A DNA stretch of 64,000 nt from an uncultured Eubacteriales bacterium (lineage in GTDB: Bacteria; Bacillota; Clostridia; Oscillospirales; Acutalibacteraceae): NCBI GenBank assembly GCA_934463265.1, contig CAKSIU010000001.1, positions 124,001 through 188,000 of the forward strand, given 5' to 3'. This document shows, piece after piece, positions 1 to 8,275 of the stretch. The stretch's first letter is position 1. The number at the start of each line of letters is the position of its first letter. A program made the translations under genes and the position numbers. The notes beneath the pieces are model-generated. The model was not told the origin of the DNA and did no database searches. It worked only from the letters and a program-made list of their open reading frames with translations.

Positions 1-1
1 G

Positions 2-862
2 GTAAGTATGATTTTGGCAGTAATTCTTTTAAATGCGATTTTTACTGCGCTTAAAATTTCCATAGGAGAAAAATCATTATCTGCGGTTTTGGGAGTAGTC
101 AGCACAATTTGCATCTGTATGATAATTGTTGCGCCGATTGTTGATTTTATCGGGCGTGTGGCGATATTAATAAAGAGCGCAACGACGTTTTTATTATGCT
201 ACATTCCGGTCATGGTAGGAATTATGGTCGCGTCGGGACAAGCACTTTCGTCGGTAGCCTTTAGTTCAATGATGGTAGCCTTGGGAGACGTTATAACGCA
301 GTTGTCATCTGGATTTTTGGTGCCGCTGTTAAATATTTTTTTGACGGTGAGCGTTGTGTGTGCAATATCACCGCGATTTAAATTTTCTGGATTGTGCGAG
401 TTGTTTTCAAAGATAATAAAGTGGGTTTTAGGCTTTTCAATGACGATATTTTCCGGAATTTTGACAACAAAAAGCTTGATAGGTGCCACTGTGGACAGTG
501 TAAACAGCAAAACTATGAAATTTGTGCTCAGCAGTTTTGTACCGATAGTTGGGAGCGCGCTCGGAGACGCATTTTTAACGGTACAAGGCTGTGTAAAAAT
601 TTTAAAATCGGGAGTAGGTGCGTTTTTTATTATTGCAGTAGGATTCGTGTTTTTGCCGGCCGTGATAGAATGTGCAATTTGGGCGTTTGTGGTGAATACT
701 TGTGCGGTTGCCGGAGATATTTTTGAGCTATCTAATGTATCGACTCTACTAAAAAATATCGGCAAAGTCGTTAGCACGTTGATGGCGGTAATTCTTTGCA
801 TCATGACGATTTTAATAATCTCGACGGTGGTAGTTTTAAATGTAGGTGGTGGCGGCGGTTGA
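2..862 (+). CDS. spoIIIAE: Stage III sporulation protein AE, 5'-truncated by window edge
   Basis: This is the C-terminal part (about 285 residues) of SpoIIIAE, a polytopic membrane protein of the SpoIIIA-SpoIIQ channel between mother cell and forespore. The frame is open to the window edge and a methionine at base 8 is internal, since the family is about 400 residues long. Six or seven hydrophobic segments alternate with short loops, and the Ser/Gly-rich stretch around the SSFVPIVGSALGDAF motif is typical of the family. It ends in a run of glycines overlapping the start of the next gene. Identity is supported by spoIIIAF-AG-AH directly downstream. The 5' end and operon promoter lie outside the window. 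Confidence 0.93.
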   Translation, partial: VSMILAVILLNAIFTALKISIGEKSLSAVLGVVSTICICMIIVAPIVDFIGRVAILIKSATTFLLCYIPVMVGIMVASGQALSSVAFSSMMVALGDVITQLSSGFLVPLLNIFLTVSVVCAISPRFKFSGLCELFSKIIKWVLGFSMTIFSGILTTKSLIGATVDSVNSKTMKFVLSSFVPIVGSALGDAFLTVQGCVKILKSGVGAFFIIAVGFVFLPAVIECAIWAFVVNTCAVAGDIFELSNVSTLLKNIGKVVSTLMAVILCIMTILIISTVVVLNVGGGGG

Positions 863-1338
863 GTTCGATTAAATCTTGGTCGGTGACGATATGCTTGGTT
901 TCTGTTATATGCACGATAATTGAAATTTTATTTCCAAAAGGAAAAATGGAAAAGATTTTTCAGGTTGTTTTAGGAGTGTTTATGCTGTGTTCGTTGCTGA
1001 TTCCGCTTAAAAAAACTTTGGCAAATATTCATTTTGACGCTAAAAAGCCCGAAAATTTTATAAAAGACAAAGGTAAACTAAAAAGTACCATAGACGACCA
1101 GACAAAAATTACCGCTCAAAAGAAGTTAAAGCTGACCGCGGAGAAAATTTTAGCCGCAAAAAGTATTAAACCAGAAAAAATTAACGTAATTATGGATACA
1201 ACCGAAGAAAGTTGCATATCAATTAAAAAGATAGAAGTTTTTTTATCGAGGGGTGATGAAAATAAAAAAGATACGGTAAAAAATGAGCTGGAAAAGAATT
1301 TAGAGTTAAAAATAGATGTTGTCGTTGGGAGTGAATAG
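859..1338 (+). CDS. spoIIIAF: Stage III sporulation protein AF
   Basis: A 159-residue protein with two N-terminal membrane helices (about residues 8-24 and 31-50) and a charged, Lys-rich soluble domain. This is the layout of SpoIIIAF, a component of the mother-cell side of the SpoIIIA-SpoIIQ complex. No ATG fits; I chose the TTG at 859, which overlaps the TGA of spoIIIAE (TTGA) and is preceded by a G-rich stretch. The frame is also open upstream to an ATG at 796, but that start would lie well inside spoIIIAE. Sequence conservation is low in this family, so the call rests on topology and on position between spoIIIAE and spoIIIAG. Confidence 0.85.
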   Translation: MSSIKSWSVTICLVSVICTIIEILFPKGKMEKIFQVVLGVFMLCSLLIPLKKTLANIHFDAKKPENFIKDKGKLKSTIDDQTKITAQKKLKLTAEKILAAKSIKPEKINVIMDTTEESCISIKKIEVFLSRGDENKKDTVKNELEKNLELKIDVVVGSE

Positions 1339-1345
1339 AATTTTA

Positions 1346-1909
1346 ATGATTAGAGATGATAAAGATAAAAAATTTCATGAGTTTTTGCTCAAAGACAAAT
1401 TTAAAAAAATTATAATTTTTGTTGGAATTTTAGGAATCGCACTGATATTTTTTTCGGGACTTTTAAAAACGAGTGGCACCCAAAAAACGAAATCAAGCAC
1501 ACAAAACAGCAGTACCAAAGAGTATGTATTTCAGCTAGAGAGCAGCTTGAGAGAAATGGTTTCGAGCATAAAAGGCGCAGGAAATACCAAAGTTTTGGTG
1601 ACGCTGGAGAATTCTGAAGAAACGGTTTATGCGACAGAAGAAAAGAAAAATAAAGAGGCCACAGAAGACAAAACCGACGGACAACTGAGTAAAAAAAGGG
1701 AGAGTGACGATTGTGAAAAAAAATACATAACCATCAAAGATGCCGACGGAACAGAACGAGCGTTGTCGGTAACGCAGATTCAGCCGACGGTAAAGGGTGT
1801 GGTGGTTGTTTGCGACGGTGGAGATATTCCGGAAGTGCAGCAAAGAATTACAGAAGCGATAAAAACTGCATTAAATATTACATCAAAAAGAGTTTACGTT
1901 ACAAAGTAA
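1346..1909 (+). CDS. spoIIIAG: Stage III sporulation protein AG
   Basis: SpoIIIAG forms a large ring in the intermembrane space of the engulfed forespore. The 187-residue product has a charged N-terminus, one membrane helix (about residues 20-40), a low-complexity Ser/Thr linker and then the ring-building domain. The family hallmark of a Gly-ala-Gly turn followed by a V-L-V-T-L strand is visible near residue 85. A Lys/Glu-rich insertion follows at about 100-130. I chose the ATG at 1346 after GGGAGTG; a GTG at 1331 and an ATG at 1316 are in frame but sit badly relative to that site. Confidence 0.9.
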   Translation: MIRDDKDKKFHEFLLKDKFKKIIIFVGILGIALIFFSGLLKTSGTQKTKSSTQNSSTKEYVFQLESSLREMVSSIKGAGNTKVLVTLENSEETVYATEEKKNKEATEDKTDGQLSKKRESDDCEKKYITIKDADGTERALSVTQIQPTVKGVVVVCDGGDIPEVQQRITEAIKTALNITSKRVYVTK

Positions 1910-1938
1910 AATTTTAAAATTCTAGGAGGAAAAATATT

Positions 1939-2502
1939 ATGGGTTTTAGAAAAAAACAAGTAATTTTGGCAGCATTAGTTTTGGCATTGGGCACGGCAGT
2001 TTATCTTAATTGGCAATTTTCGTCTAATCAAGATTTGATTGCGGATAATTCTATAATGTCGACAAAAGAGTTGGGGGAGGCTCAGTTTGTGAATAATACA
2101 CCATCGCCGGAGGAGTCTGGGGAGAAAAAAGAAGATGAACCAAAAAATTCTTCCGAGTATTTTTCAAAAGCAAAGACTACACGTCAAAAGGCTAGAGATG
2201 AAGCCACCGACATGATAAAAGAGATTTTAGAAGACGCCAAATCTTCAGAACAAGCGAAGTCCGAAGCAATAAAACAAGCCTCCGAGGTGGCAAAAAATAT
2301 AGAGCAGGAAGCCAACATCGAAAGTTTGATAAAAGCTAAGGGAATCACAGATTGCTTGGCGTTTATTCAGAATGACGAATGCAGCGTGGTTGTAGGCGGA
2401 GGAGAGGCTCTTAACGAAAATTTAGCCGTTGCGATAAAAGATATAATAGCTGGTCAAGGAGGAATTTCTCCGGACAAAATAAAGATAGTCGAAGCAAAAT
2501 GA
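1939..2502 (+). CDS. spoIIIAH: Stage III sporulation protein AH
   Basis: SpoIIIAH is the mother-cell partner of SpoIIQ in the feeding-tube channel. The 187-residue protein has an N-terminal membrane anchor (about residues 8-25), an acidic linker, a helical segment rich in Lys, Glu and Ala (residues 75-125) and a C-terminal ring-building domain containing the CSVVV strand. The start follows a strong TAGGAGGA site eight bases upstream. It is the last gene of the spoIIIA operon, as in other endospore formers. A new promoter for nusB begins directly after its stop codon. Confidence 0.92.
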   Translation: MGFRKKQVILAALVLALGTAVYLNWQFSSNQDLIADNSIMSTKELGEAQFVNNTPSPEESGEKKEDEPKNSSEYFSKAKTTRQKARDEATDMIKEILEDAKSSEQAKSEAIKQASEVAKNIEQEANIESLIKAKGITDCLAFIQNDECSVVVGGGEALNENLAVAIKDIIAGQGGISPDKIKIVEAK

Positions 2503-2504
2503 GG

Positions 2505-2532
2505 TTGATTGTTTTTCGTTTTGTGATATAAT
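2505..2532 (+). promoter_or_regulatory. SigA-type promoter for the nusB operon
   Basis: TTGATT (2505-2510), a 16-base spacer and TATAAT (2527-2532), with an extended TGA just before the -10. It begins two bases after the spoIIIAH stop, so the nusB block can be transcribed apart from the sporulation operon. The same 14-base stretch TTTTGTGATATAAT occurs in the dxs promoter. Confidence 0.75.
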
Positions 2533-2594
2533 TAAACATGAGCTTAAAAACAGTAATTGAACCTTAAAAAAATTATTATTTTGCTTGATTTTTG

Positions 2595-2632
2595 CCCTTT
2601 ACTTGTTTTTAGTAGAGGGTTTTCTTATTTTT
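2595..2632 (+). terminator. Terminator-like hairpin in the nusB leader (possible attenuator)
   Basis: CCCTTTACT (2595-2603) pairs with AGTAGAGGG (2611-2619), allowing one mismatch, and is followed by a T-rich run to 2632. It lies between the promoter at 2505-2532 and the nusB start codon. It would therefore cut the nusB transcript at about 90 nt unless antitermination occurs. It cannot simply be the spoIIIA terminator without also affecting nusB. Confidence 0.6.
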
Positions 2633-2645
2633 TGGAGGGATTTTT

Positions 2646-3062
2646 TTGAACAGACGCAAGCAGCGCGAATTAATTTTTTTATTGCTATTTGAGAATATTT
2701 TTACCGGATATTCTTTAGATGAACTTAAAGAGATTAAGTTTTTGACAGAGGAATTTTCACCAGAAGATTTTAATGACTTTATCGAGAAATATTTTATAGA
2801 AATTCAAGAAAAAATACCGGCTATAGATGAGTTAATTACAAAGTTTTCTTTAAAATGGGGCAAAGAGAGGCTCTCAAAAGTCGCCCTTTCCATATTGAGA
2901 CTGGCAGTTTATGAGATGCTTTACCAAGATGAAATTCCAACAAGCGTCGCGATTAACGAAGCGGTGGAGCTTTCTAAAAAATACGGTGCGGACAAAGAAG
3001 CTTCCTTTATAAATGGTATATTAGGTGGGCTCAGCAGAGATTTGGAGCAGAAAAATGAATAG
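2646..3062 (+). CDS. nusB: Transcription antitermination factor NusB
   Basis: NusB (138 residues, normal length) is an all-helical RNA-binding protein. With NusE (S10) it recognises boxA RNA and supports antitermination of rRNA transcription. The N-terminal RRKQRELIFLLLFE and the C-terminal PTSVAINEAVELSKKYG motif are diagnostic. It starts with TTG seven bases after a TTGGAGGGA ribosome-binding site. The stop overlaps the start of the next gene, so the two are co-translated. Its own leader carries a terminator-like hairpin, which suggests feedback control. Confidence 0.95.
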   Translation: MNRRKQRELIFLLLFENIFTGYSLDELKEIKFLTEEFSPEDFNDFIEKYFIEIQEKIPAIDELITKFSLKWGKERLSKVALSILRLAVYEMLYQDEIPTSVAINEAVELSKKYGADKEASFINGILGGLSRDLEQKNE

Positions 3063-3993
3063 TGTTTTGGGTTTAGACACAAGTAATTATACGACATCAG
3101 CTGCGGTGTGTTTTTCCGACGGAACGGTTCACCATGCTAAAAAATTATTGCCTGTAAAAAGCGGCGAAAAGGGACTTCGCCAGAGTGATGCGTTTTTTCA
3201 TCATGTAAATCAGTTGCCGGAAGTTTTTGCGCAGGCGACAAAAAATTTACTTCAAATGCCGATTGCGGTTGGAGTTTCTGCAAGGCCGCGCGACGAAATC
3301 GGGTCGTATATGCCGTGCTTTAACGTCGGAGCTTCTTTTGGAAAAACAATTGCGCAACTTTTAAAGGTTCCGTGCTATGAATTTTCTCATCAGGCCGGAC
3401 ACATCGCTGCTGCGCTGTATTCAGCCAAAAAAATTGAATTATTATCACAAAAATTTTTGGCGTTTCATGTTTCCGGCGGCACCACCGAGGCGTTGCTTGT
3501 TACGCCGGCTGCGAATAATGTGATAAAAACGCAGATTGTTGCCAAAACTTTGGACTTAAACGCAGGGCAGCTTATTGATAGAATTGGCATTATGTTAGGA
3601 CAAGAATTTCCAGCAGGTGCGAGTTTGGAAAAATTAGCGCTAAATTGCAACGATAATTTTAAGATTACTCCTACGTTAAAAGGTTGTGATTGTTGCTTAT
3701 CTGGAATAGAAAATTTATGTGCAAAAATGAAATTAGAACAGCAAGATGATGAAAAAATTGCAAGATTTTGTATTGAATATGTAGGAGCAACCCTTGAAAA
3801 AATGTGTGAGAATTTATTGGTGATTTGTGGGCAGCTTCCAGTTGTGTTTGCGGGTGGAGTTATGTCGAATTCGATAATAAAAAATCGCTTGCAGTCGCGA
3901 TTTGATGCGATTTTTGGCAAACCTGTTTTTTCATCGGACAACGCTGTTGGAATTTCTGTGCTTGCGGCGATAAAAGAGGGTGTATGGAGATAA
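3055..3993 (+). CDS. TsaD/Kae1-like protein (paralogue of the tRNA t6A enzyme)
   Basis: A 312-residue ASKHA-fold protein of the Kae1/TsaD (peptidase M22) family. It has the N-terminal LGLDTSNYTTSAAV strand-turn, the metal-binding HxxxH pair (H112 and H116 in FSHQAGH), and near the C-terminus an AGGVMSNS segment and the SDNA aspartate, so the metal ligands look intact. Sequences of this type next to nusB and xseA are common in Clostridia and are usually a second copy, distinct from the true tsaD beside tsaB and tsaE. Substrate is unknown here. ATG 3055 overlaps the nusB stop and follows TTTGGAG; a longer in-frame start at 3025 has no better site. Confidence 0.82.
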   Translation: MNSVLGLDTSNYTTSAAVCFSDGTVHHAKKLLPVKSGEKGLRQSDAFFHHVNQLPEVFAQATKNLLQMPIAVGVSARPRDEIGSYMPCFNVGASFGKTIAQLLKVPCYEFSHQAGHIAAALYSAKKIELLSQKFLAFHVSGGTTEALLVTPAANNVIKTQIVAKTLDLNAGQLIDRIGIMLGQEFPAGASLEKLALNCNDNFKITPTLKGCDCCLSGIENLCAKMKLEQQDDEKIARFCIEYVGATLEKMCENLLVICGQLPVVFAGGVMSNSIIKNRLQSRFDAIFGKPVFSSDNAVGISVLAAIKEGVWR

Positions 3994-3995
3994 AT

Positions 3996-5219
3996 ATGAA
4001 CATACTTACGGTTTCGCAGCTGAATTTTTACGTCAAATCCATCATCGACTCGGATGCGAACCTCGAAAATATATTTTTGACTGGAGAAATTTCAAATTTC
4101 ACTGACCATTACCAGTCTGGACATTTTTATTTTTCTTTAAAAGATAAAAAAAGTGTCGTGAAAGCCATTATGTTTGCCGGTTTTGCGCGCCGTGTTAGGT
4201 TTCGTCTGCAGAACGGAATGAAGGTTATCGTGCGAGGCAGGGTGGCGGTTTATGAGGTTTCCGGAGTGTATCAGGTTTACGTTGAAGATATGCAGCCTGA
4301 CGGCGTTGGGGCGCTGAATTTGGCCTTTGAACAGCTGAAAGAGAAGCTTTTAAAAGAGGGCTTGTTTAATACTAAAAATAAAAAATCACTGCCTAAATAC
4401 CCGCAAAAAGTCGGAGTAATCACATCTGAAACGGGCGCAGTGTTTTGGGACATTCAAAACGTGATGAAACGCAGATTTCCGTTGGTAGAGATTGTTTTTC
4501 ATCCGGTTTTGGTGCAAGGCGAGGGGGCATCGGAGCAAATTGTGAGCGCGATAGAAAAATTTAACAATGGCGAGCTTTGTGACGTCTTGATTGTGGCGCG
4601 AGGTGGCGGTTCTATCGAGGATTTGTGGGCTTTCAACGACGAAATTTTGGCGCGAACGATTGCTGCTTCGAAAATCCCGATAATTTCTGCAGTCGGACAC
4701 GAAACAGATTTCACAATATGCGACTTCGTTGCAGACTTGCGTGCGCCAACACCCTCGGCGGCAGCGGAACTTGCGGTTCCTGACATGCAAAAACTTATTT
4801 CTGATATAGAATATTCAGCGTCGTATATAAACTCTTTGATGTTGTGCAGGATAAACGACCGTCGGAAAATTTTGGTTGATTTGTCCGAGCGCGGAGTTTT
4901 AAAAAATCCCGAAAGAATCGTTAGCGACAGAGAATTTGCCGTTGACGCAATGCTAAACGCGCTAAAATTGAGGTTTAATGAGATAATTTCAGAAAATAAA
5001 CAGAAATTTTTGTTGTCGGTTGGAAAATTAGACGCGCTCAGCCCGCTAAAGTTGATGAGTTCGGGCTATTGTGTGGCGCTTAACACGGAAAATAAAGTGA
5101 TAAATTGTGTGGCGCAAGTCGCTGAAAATGACAAAATTTGTGTGGTGGTTTCGGATGGAAAAATCGATTGCACCGTGAAAAATATGACTTCTGGAGGCGT
5201 TTTTTATGGCGAAAAGTAA
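3996..5219 (+). CDS. xseA: Exodeoxyribonuclease VII large subunit
   Basis: XseA is the catalytic subunit of exonuclease VII, which degrades single-stranded DNA from both ends. The 407-residue product has an N-terminal OB-fold (about residues 1-105, with FLTGEISNF and GHFYFSLKD), the catalytic domain with the conserved VARGGGSIEDL and SAVGHETDFTI motifs, and a helical C-terminal region. The ATG at 3996 follows TATGGAGA; an ATG at 3984 overlaps that site and the preceding stop, so I set it aside. It overlaps xseB, as expected for subunits made together. Confidence 0.95.
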   Translation: MNILTVSQLNFYVKSIIDSDANLENIFLTGEISNFTDHYQSGHFYFSLKDKKSVVKAIMFAGFARRVRFRLQNGMKVIVRGRVAVYEVSGVYQVYVEDMQPDGVGALNLAFEQLKEKLLKEGLFNTKNKKSLPKYPQKVGVITSETGAVFWDIQNVMKRRFPLVEIVFHPVLVQGEGASEQIVSAIEKFNNGELCDVLIVARGGGSIEDLWAFNDEILARTIAASKIPIISAVGHETDFTICDFVADLRAPTPSAAAELAVPDMQKLISDIEYSASYINSLMLCRINDRRKILVDLSERGVLKNPERIVSDREFAVDAMLNALKLRFNEIISENKQKFLLSVGKLDALSPLKLMSSGYCVALNTENKVINCVAQVAENDKICVVVSDGKIDCTVKNMTSGGVFYGEK

Positions 5220-5439
5220 ATCTTTTGAGACGGAATTGAAAAAATTACAGGAAATTGTTGCAAAACTCGAAAATGGAACGGAGTCTTTGGAGGATTCTTT
5301 AAAATTGTTTGAGGAAGGCACTAAAATTGCCAAGTTCTGCCATGACGTTTTAGACTCTGCAGAACAGAAAATTACAAATTTGTCGAAGGTAAATTTATCC
5401 ACAAAAGGCGCTGAGGAGGCCGATGATGAAGAGTTTTGA
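5206..5439 (+). CDS. xseB: Exodeoxyribonuclease VII small subunit
   Basis: A 77-residue helical protein matching XseB, which forms a helical hairpin on the large subunit of exonuclease VII. The family signature FETELKKLQEIVAKLENG followed by LEDSLKLFEEG is present. The start lies inside the 3' end of xseA with its own TGGAGG site, and the gene end overlaps ispA, so xseA-xseB-ispA are translationally coupled. Length is normal. Confidence 0.95.
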   Translation: MAKSKSFETELKKLQEIVAKLENGTESLEDSLKLFEEGTKIAKFCHDVLDSAEQKITNLSKVNLSTKGAEEADDEEF

Positions 5440-6307
5440 TGATTACCTTGCGCTGATAAATGACAACTTATTTAGATGTTTGCCGGAAAAAGACATTGTG
5501 CAAAGGTCCGTAGTTGATGCGATGGAGTACACTTTGGTTGCGGGTGGAAAGAGAATTCGCCCAGTTTTGACGTTGGCTTTTTGCGAGGCTTGCGGGGGAT
5601 ATTTGGAAAACGCGGTGCCTTTTGCGTGCGCTGTGGAAATGGTTCACACGTACTCGCTGATTCATGACGATTTGCCCTGTATGGACAACGATTTTTTGCG
5701 CAGAGGACGGCCGGCAAATCATATCGCAAACGGCGAGGCAATGGCGCTTTTGGCGGGTGATGCGCTTTTAACAAGGGCCTTCGAAGTCATGGTTTGCGAA
5801 GAAACTGCAAAACTTGTTGGCGCAGAGGCAACGCTTCAGGCGGCGAGCTGTTTAGCACGAAGTATCGGCGTTTTGGGAATGATTGGCGGGCAGGTTGTCG
5901 ATTTGGAAAGCGAGGGAAAGATTTTATCTCAGTTGGAACTTGACAAAATGCACAATTTGAAAACTGGCGCACTGATTACCGCAGCGGCAAAAATTGGATG
6001 TATTGTGGCTCAGGCCGATAAAAATCAGATTCTTGCGGCGGAAAATTATGCAAATTCGCTTGGTTTGGCTTTCCAAATTATGGATGACGTTCTAGACGTG
6101 ACTTCTAACAGCGATGAGTTGGGAAAAAATGTCGGAAGCGACTTGGCATCCAAAAAATCGACGTATGTTTCGTGTCTTGGCCTGGAAAAATCCAGAAGAA
6201 TGGTTCTTAGTTTGACCGAAAATGCGTTGAAATCTTTGTATGTTTTTGGAGCTAAAAAAGAATTTTTACGAAATTTTGCATTGTATTTATCTAAGAGGAA
6301 ACGCTAA
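5426..6307 (+). CDS. ispA: Polyprenyl (farnesyl) diphosphate synthase
   Basis: A 293-residue all-helical trans-prenyltransferase that condenses DMAPP/GPP with IPP, most likely to farnesyl diphosphate. The first aspartate-rich motif reads DDLPCMD (about residue 81) and has the two extra residues typical of bacterial FPP synthases. The second reads DDVLD (about 220). GGKRIRP is the IPP-binding loop. Of two adjacent ATGs (5423, 5426) the second has better spacing from GAGGAGG. With dxs next door it belongs to isoprenoid supply, for example for undecaprenyl phosphate. Exact chain length is inferred. Confidence 0.92.
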   Translation: MKSFDDYLALINDNLFRCLPEKDIVQRSVVDAMEYTLVAGGKRIRPVLTLAFCEACGGYLENAVPFACAVEMVHTYSLIHDDLPCMDNDFLRRGRPANHIANGEAMALLAGDALLTRAFEVMVCEETAKLVGAEATLQAASCLARSIGVLGMIGGQVVDLESEGKILSQLELDKMHNLKTGALITAAAKIGCIVAQADKNQILAAENYANSLGLAFQIMDDVLDVTSNSDELGKNVGSDLASKKSTYVSCLGLEKSRRMVLSLTENALKSLYVFGAKKEFLRNFALYLSKRKR

Positions 6308-6308
6308 T

Positions 6309-6337
6309 TTGATTATGACAGCATTTTGTGATATAAT
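6309..6337 (+). promoter_or_regulatory. SigA-type promoter for dxs
   Basis: TTGATT (6309-6314), a 17-base spacer and TATAAT (6332-6337) with an extended TGA. It starts directly after the ispA stop. Transcription should begin near 6344, which supports the downstream ATG at 6368 as the dxs start. Confidence 0.75.
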
Positions 6338-6367
6338 AGGTTCATTACATAAAAAGGTTTGGTAATA

Positions 6368-8275
6368 ATGTTGGAGGATTGTCTTTTAAATTTGGTTAAT
6401 TCGCCAAAAGATATCAAAAAGATGTCGATTGAGGAATTGGAAAAATTATGTGCCGAGATAAGAAAAGAATTAATAGAAATTGTTTCAAAAAACGGCGGAC
6501 ATTTAGCGTCAAATTTGGGCGCGGTTGAGTTGACTGTCGCGTTACATAAGGTTTTTGACTGCCCGCAAGACCAGATAGTTTGGGATGTGGGACATCAATG
6601 TTATACGCATAAAATTTTGACGGGCAGGCTGGATAAACTCGACTCGATACGCCAAGAAAATGGAATTTCGGGGTTCACGCGCAGGGATGAGAGTGTTTTT
6701 GACCCGGTTAGTTCGGGGCACAGCAGTACTTCGATTTCTGCGGCGTTTGGACTTTTAAATGCGAAAAATTTGAAAAATGAACCCGGCAAAGTGGTTGCGG
6801 TAATTGGCGATGGAGCGCTTTCTGGAGGGCTTGCCTATGAAGGAATTAATAATGCGGGGGCGTGTAGAAAAAATTTTATTGTCGTTCTCAATGACAACAA
6901 AATGTCAATTTCTAGGAATGTCGGCTCGATGGCTCGCTACCTTTCGGCGATACGAACCCGAAATATTTATTTGCGAACCAAAAGCGTCGTCGACAAAATT
7001 CTTAATAAGGTGCCGATTTTGGGCGCTGTTGCGAGAAAAATTATTTTAAAATCGACCTCTGCACTTAAAAATTTGGTGTATAACGGCACGGTTTTCGAGA
7101 GCCTCGGATTTATGTACTACGGCCCGGTTGACGGGCATAATTTGCGAGAACTCATAAAAGTTTTGCAGGTGGCAAAAGAAAAAGACCGGCCGGTTTTGGT
7201 GCATGTGAATACCGTTAAGGGCAAAGGGTACTCTTTTGCGGAGAAAAATCCGAAAGCTTTTCACGGAATTTCTGGGTTCGACATAAAAACTGGTACGCGA
7301 GGTACATCTTTTTCGCTTGATTTTTCATATATTTTTGGCAGAGAACTTTGCAAAATTGCTGAAAATGATGACAGAATTTGTGCAATTACGGCAGCGATGA
7401 AACTCGGAACTGGACTTTCTTGTTTTGCGAAAAAATTTAAACACAGATTTTTTGACGTGGGGATAGCAGAAGGTCATGCGGTGACGTTTGCTGGAGGTCT
7501 TGCGGCAGGCGGAATGATTCCGATTTTTGCGGTTTATTCAACTTTTTTGCAGCGAAGTTACGACCAGATAATTCACGACGCGGCACTTCAAAAGTTGAAA
7601 GTCGTGCTGGCGATTGACAGAGCGGGAATTGTCGGGGAAGACGGTGAAACGCATCAGGGAGTTTTTGATGTTTCTTTCTTGAACCCGATTCCAAATGTCA
7701 CGATTTATTCGCCGAGTTTTTTTGAGGAAGTTAGTTCAGCGCTAAAAAAAGCAGTCTATGAGACTGATGGCGTTAGTGCGGTGAGATATCCGAGGGGCGC
7801 GCAGATGTATAAGCCGGCAGATTTTGTTTGCAGCGAGCAGCCTTTTGACATTTACGGAAGCGCGAAAAATTGCGAAAACGTGATTGTTACCTATGGAAGG
7901 CTGTTTTCGCAGGCGTGCTTGGCTAAGGAAAATCTGGCGATAAATGGAATAAAAACGTGCATCATAAAGCTTAACAGAATCAAGCCGATTGACGAAAAAG
8001 CTGTTTTTTTTGCAAAACAATTTAAGCGCGTATTTTTCTTTGAAGAGGGCATGTTGACTGGAGGAATTGGCGAGAGTTTTAACTACAAGCTTAGCAGCAT
8101 CGGCTTTAAAGGCAAGTTTTACCTGACCGCGATAGATAATAAATTTGTCTCGCAGGCAACGGTTAATGCGACTTTGCACAGGCTGAATCTCGACGCTGCC
8201 GGTGTGGAAAAAATAATTACACAGAGGGTTGGTTGCGATGTTAAACAAAAAAAGGCTGGATGTAATGCTGTTTGA
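6368..8275 (+). CDS. dxs: 1-deoxy-D-xylulose-5-phosphate synthase
   Basis: Dxs joins pyruvate and glyceraldehyde 3-phosphate to DXP, the first step of the MEP isoprenoid pathway, using thiamine diphosphate. The 635-residue protein has the TPP motif GDGALSGG (about residues 147-154) followed by NDNKMS (about 175), the SSGHSSTSIS motif and the transketolase pyrimidine and C-terminal domains. The YGPVDGHN motif is intact. ATG 6368 is chosen because it lies about 25 bases after the predicted transcription start and 11 after AAAAGG. A TTG at 6359 would be too close. It overlaps tlyA. Confidence 0.95.
   Translation: MLEDCLLNLVNSPKDIKKMSIEELEKLCAEIRKELIEIVSKNGGHLASNLGAVELTVALHKVFDCPQDQIVWDVGHQCYTHKILTGRLDKLDSIRQENGISGFTRRDESVFDPVSSGHSSTSISAAFGLLNAKNLKNEPGKVVAVIGDGALSGGLAYEGINNAGACRKNFIVVLNDNKMSISRNVGSMARYLSAIRTRNIYLRTKSVVDKILNKVPILGAVARKIILKSTSALKNLVYNGTVFESLGFMYYGPVDGHNLRELIKVLQVAKEKDRPVLVHVNTVKGKGYSFAEKNPKAFHGISGFDIKTGTRGTSFSLDFSYIFGRELCKIAENDDRICAITAAMKLGTGLSCFAKKFKHRFFDVGIAEGHAVTFAGGLAAGGMIPIFAVYSTFLQRSYDQIIHDAALQKLKVVLAIDRAGIVGEDGETHQGVFDVSFLNPIPNVTIYSPSFFEEVSSALKKAVYETDGVSAVRYPRGAQMYKPADFVCSEQPFDIYGSAKNCENVIVTYGRLFSQACLAKENLAINGIKTCIIKLNRIKPIDEKAVFFAKQFKRVFFFEEGMLTGGIGESFNYKLSSIGFKGKFYLTAIDNKFVSQATVNATLHRLNLDAAGVEKIITQRVGCDVKQKKAGCNAV

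Noticed and set aside
199..804. Long minus-strand open frame opposite spoIIIAE
   Set aside because: It has no ribosome-binding site, its composition mirrors the hydrophobic codons of spoIIIAE, and it matches no family I know. It is a shadow frame.
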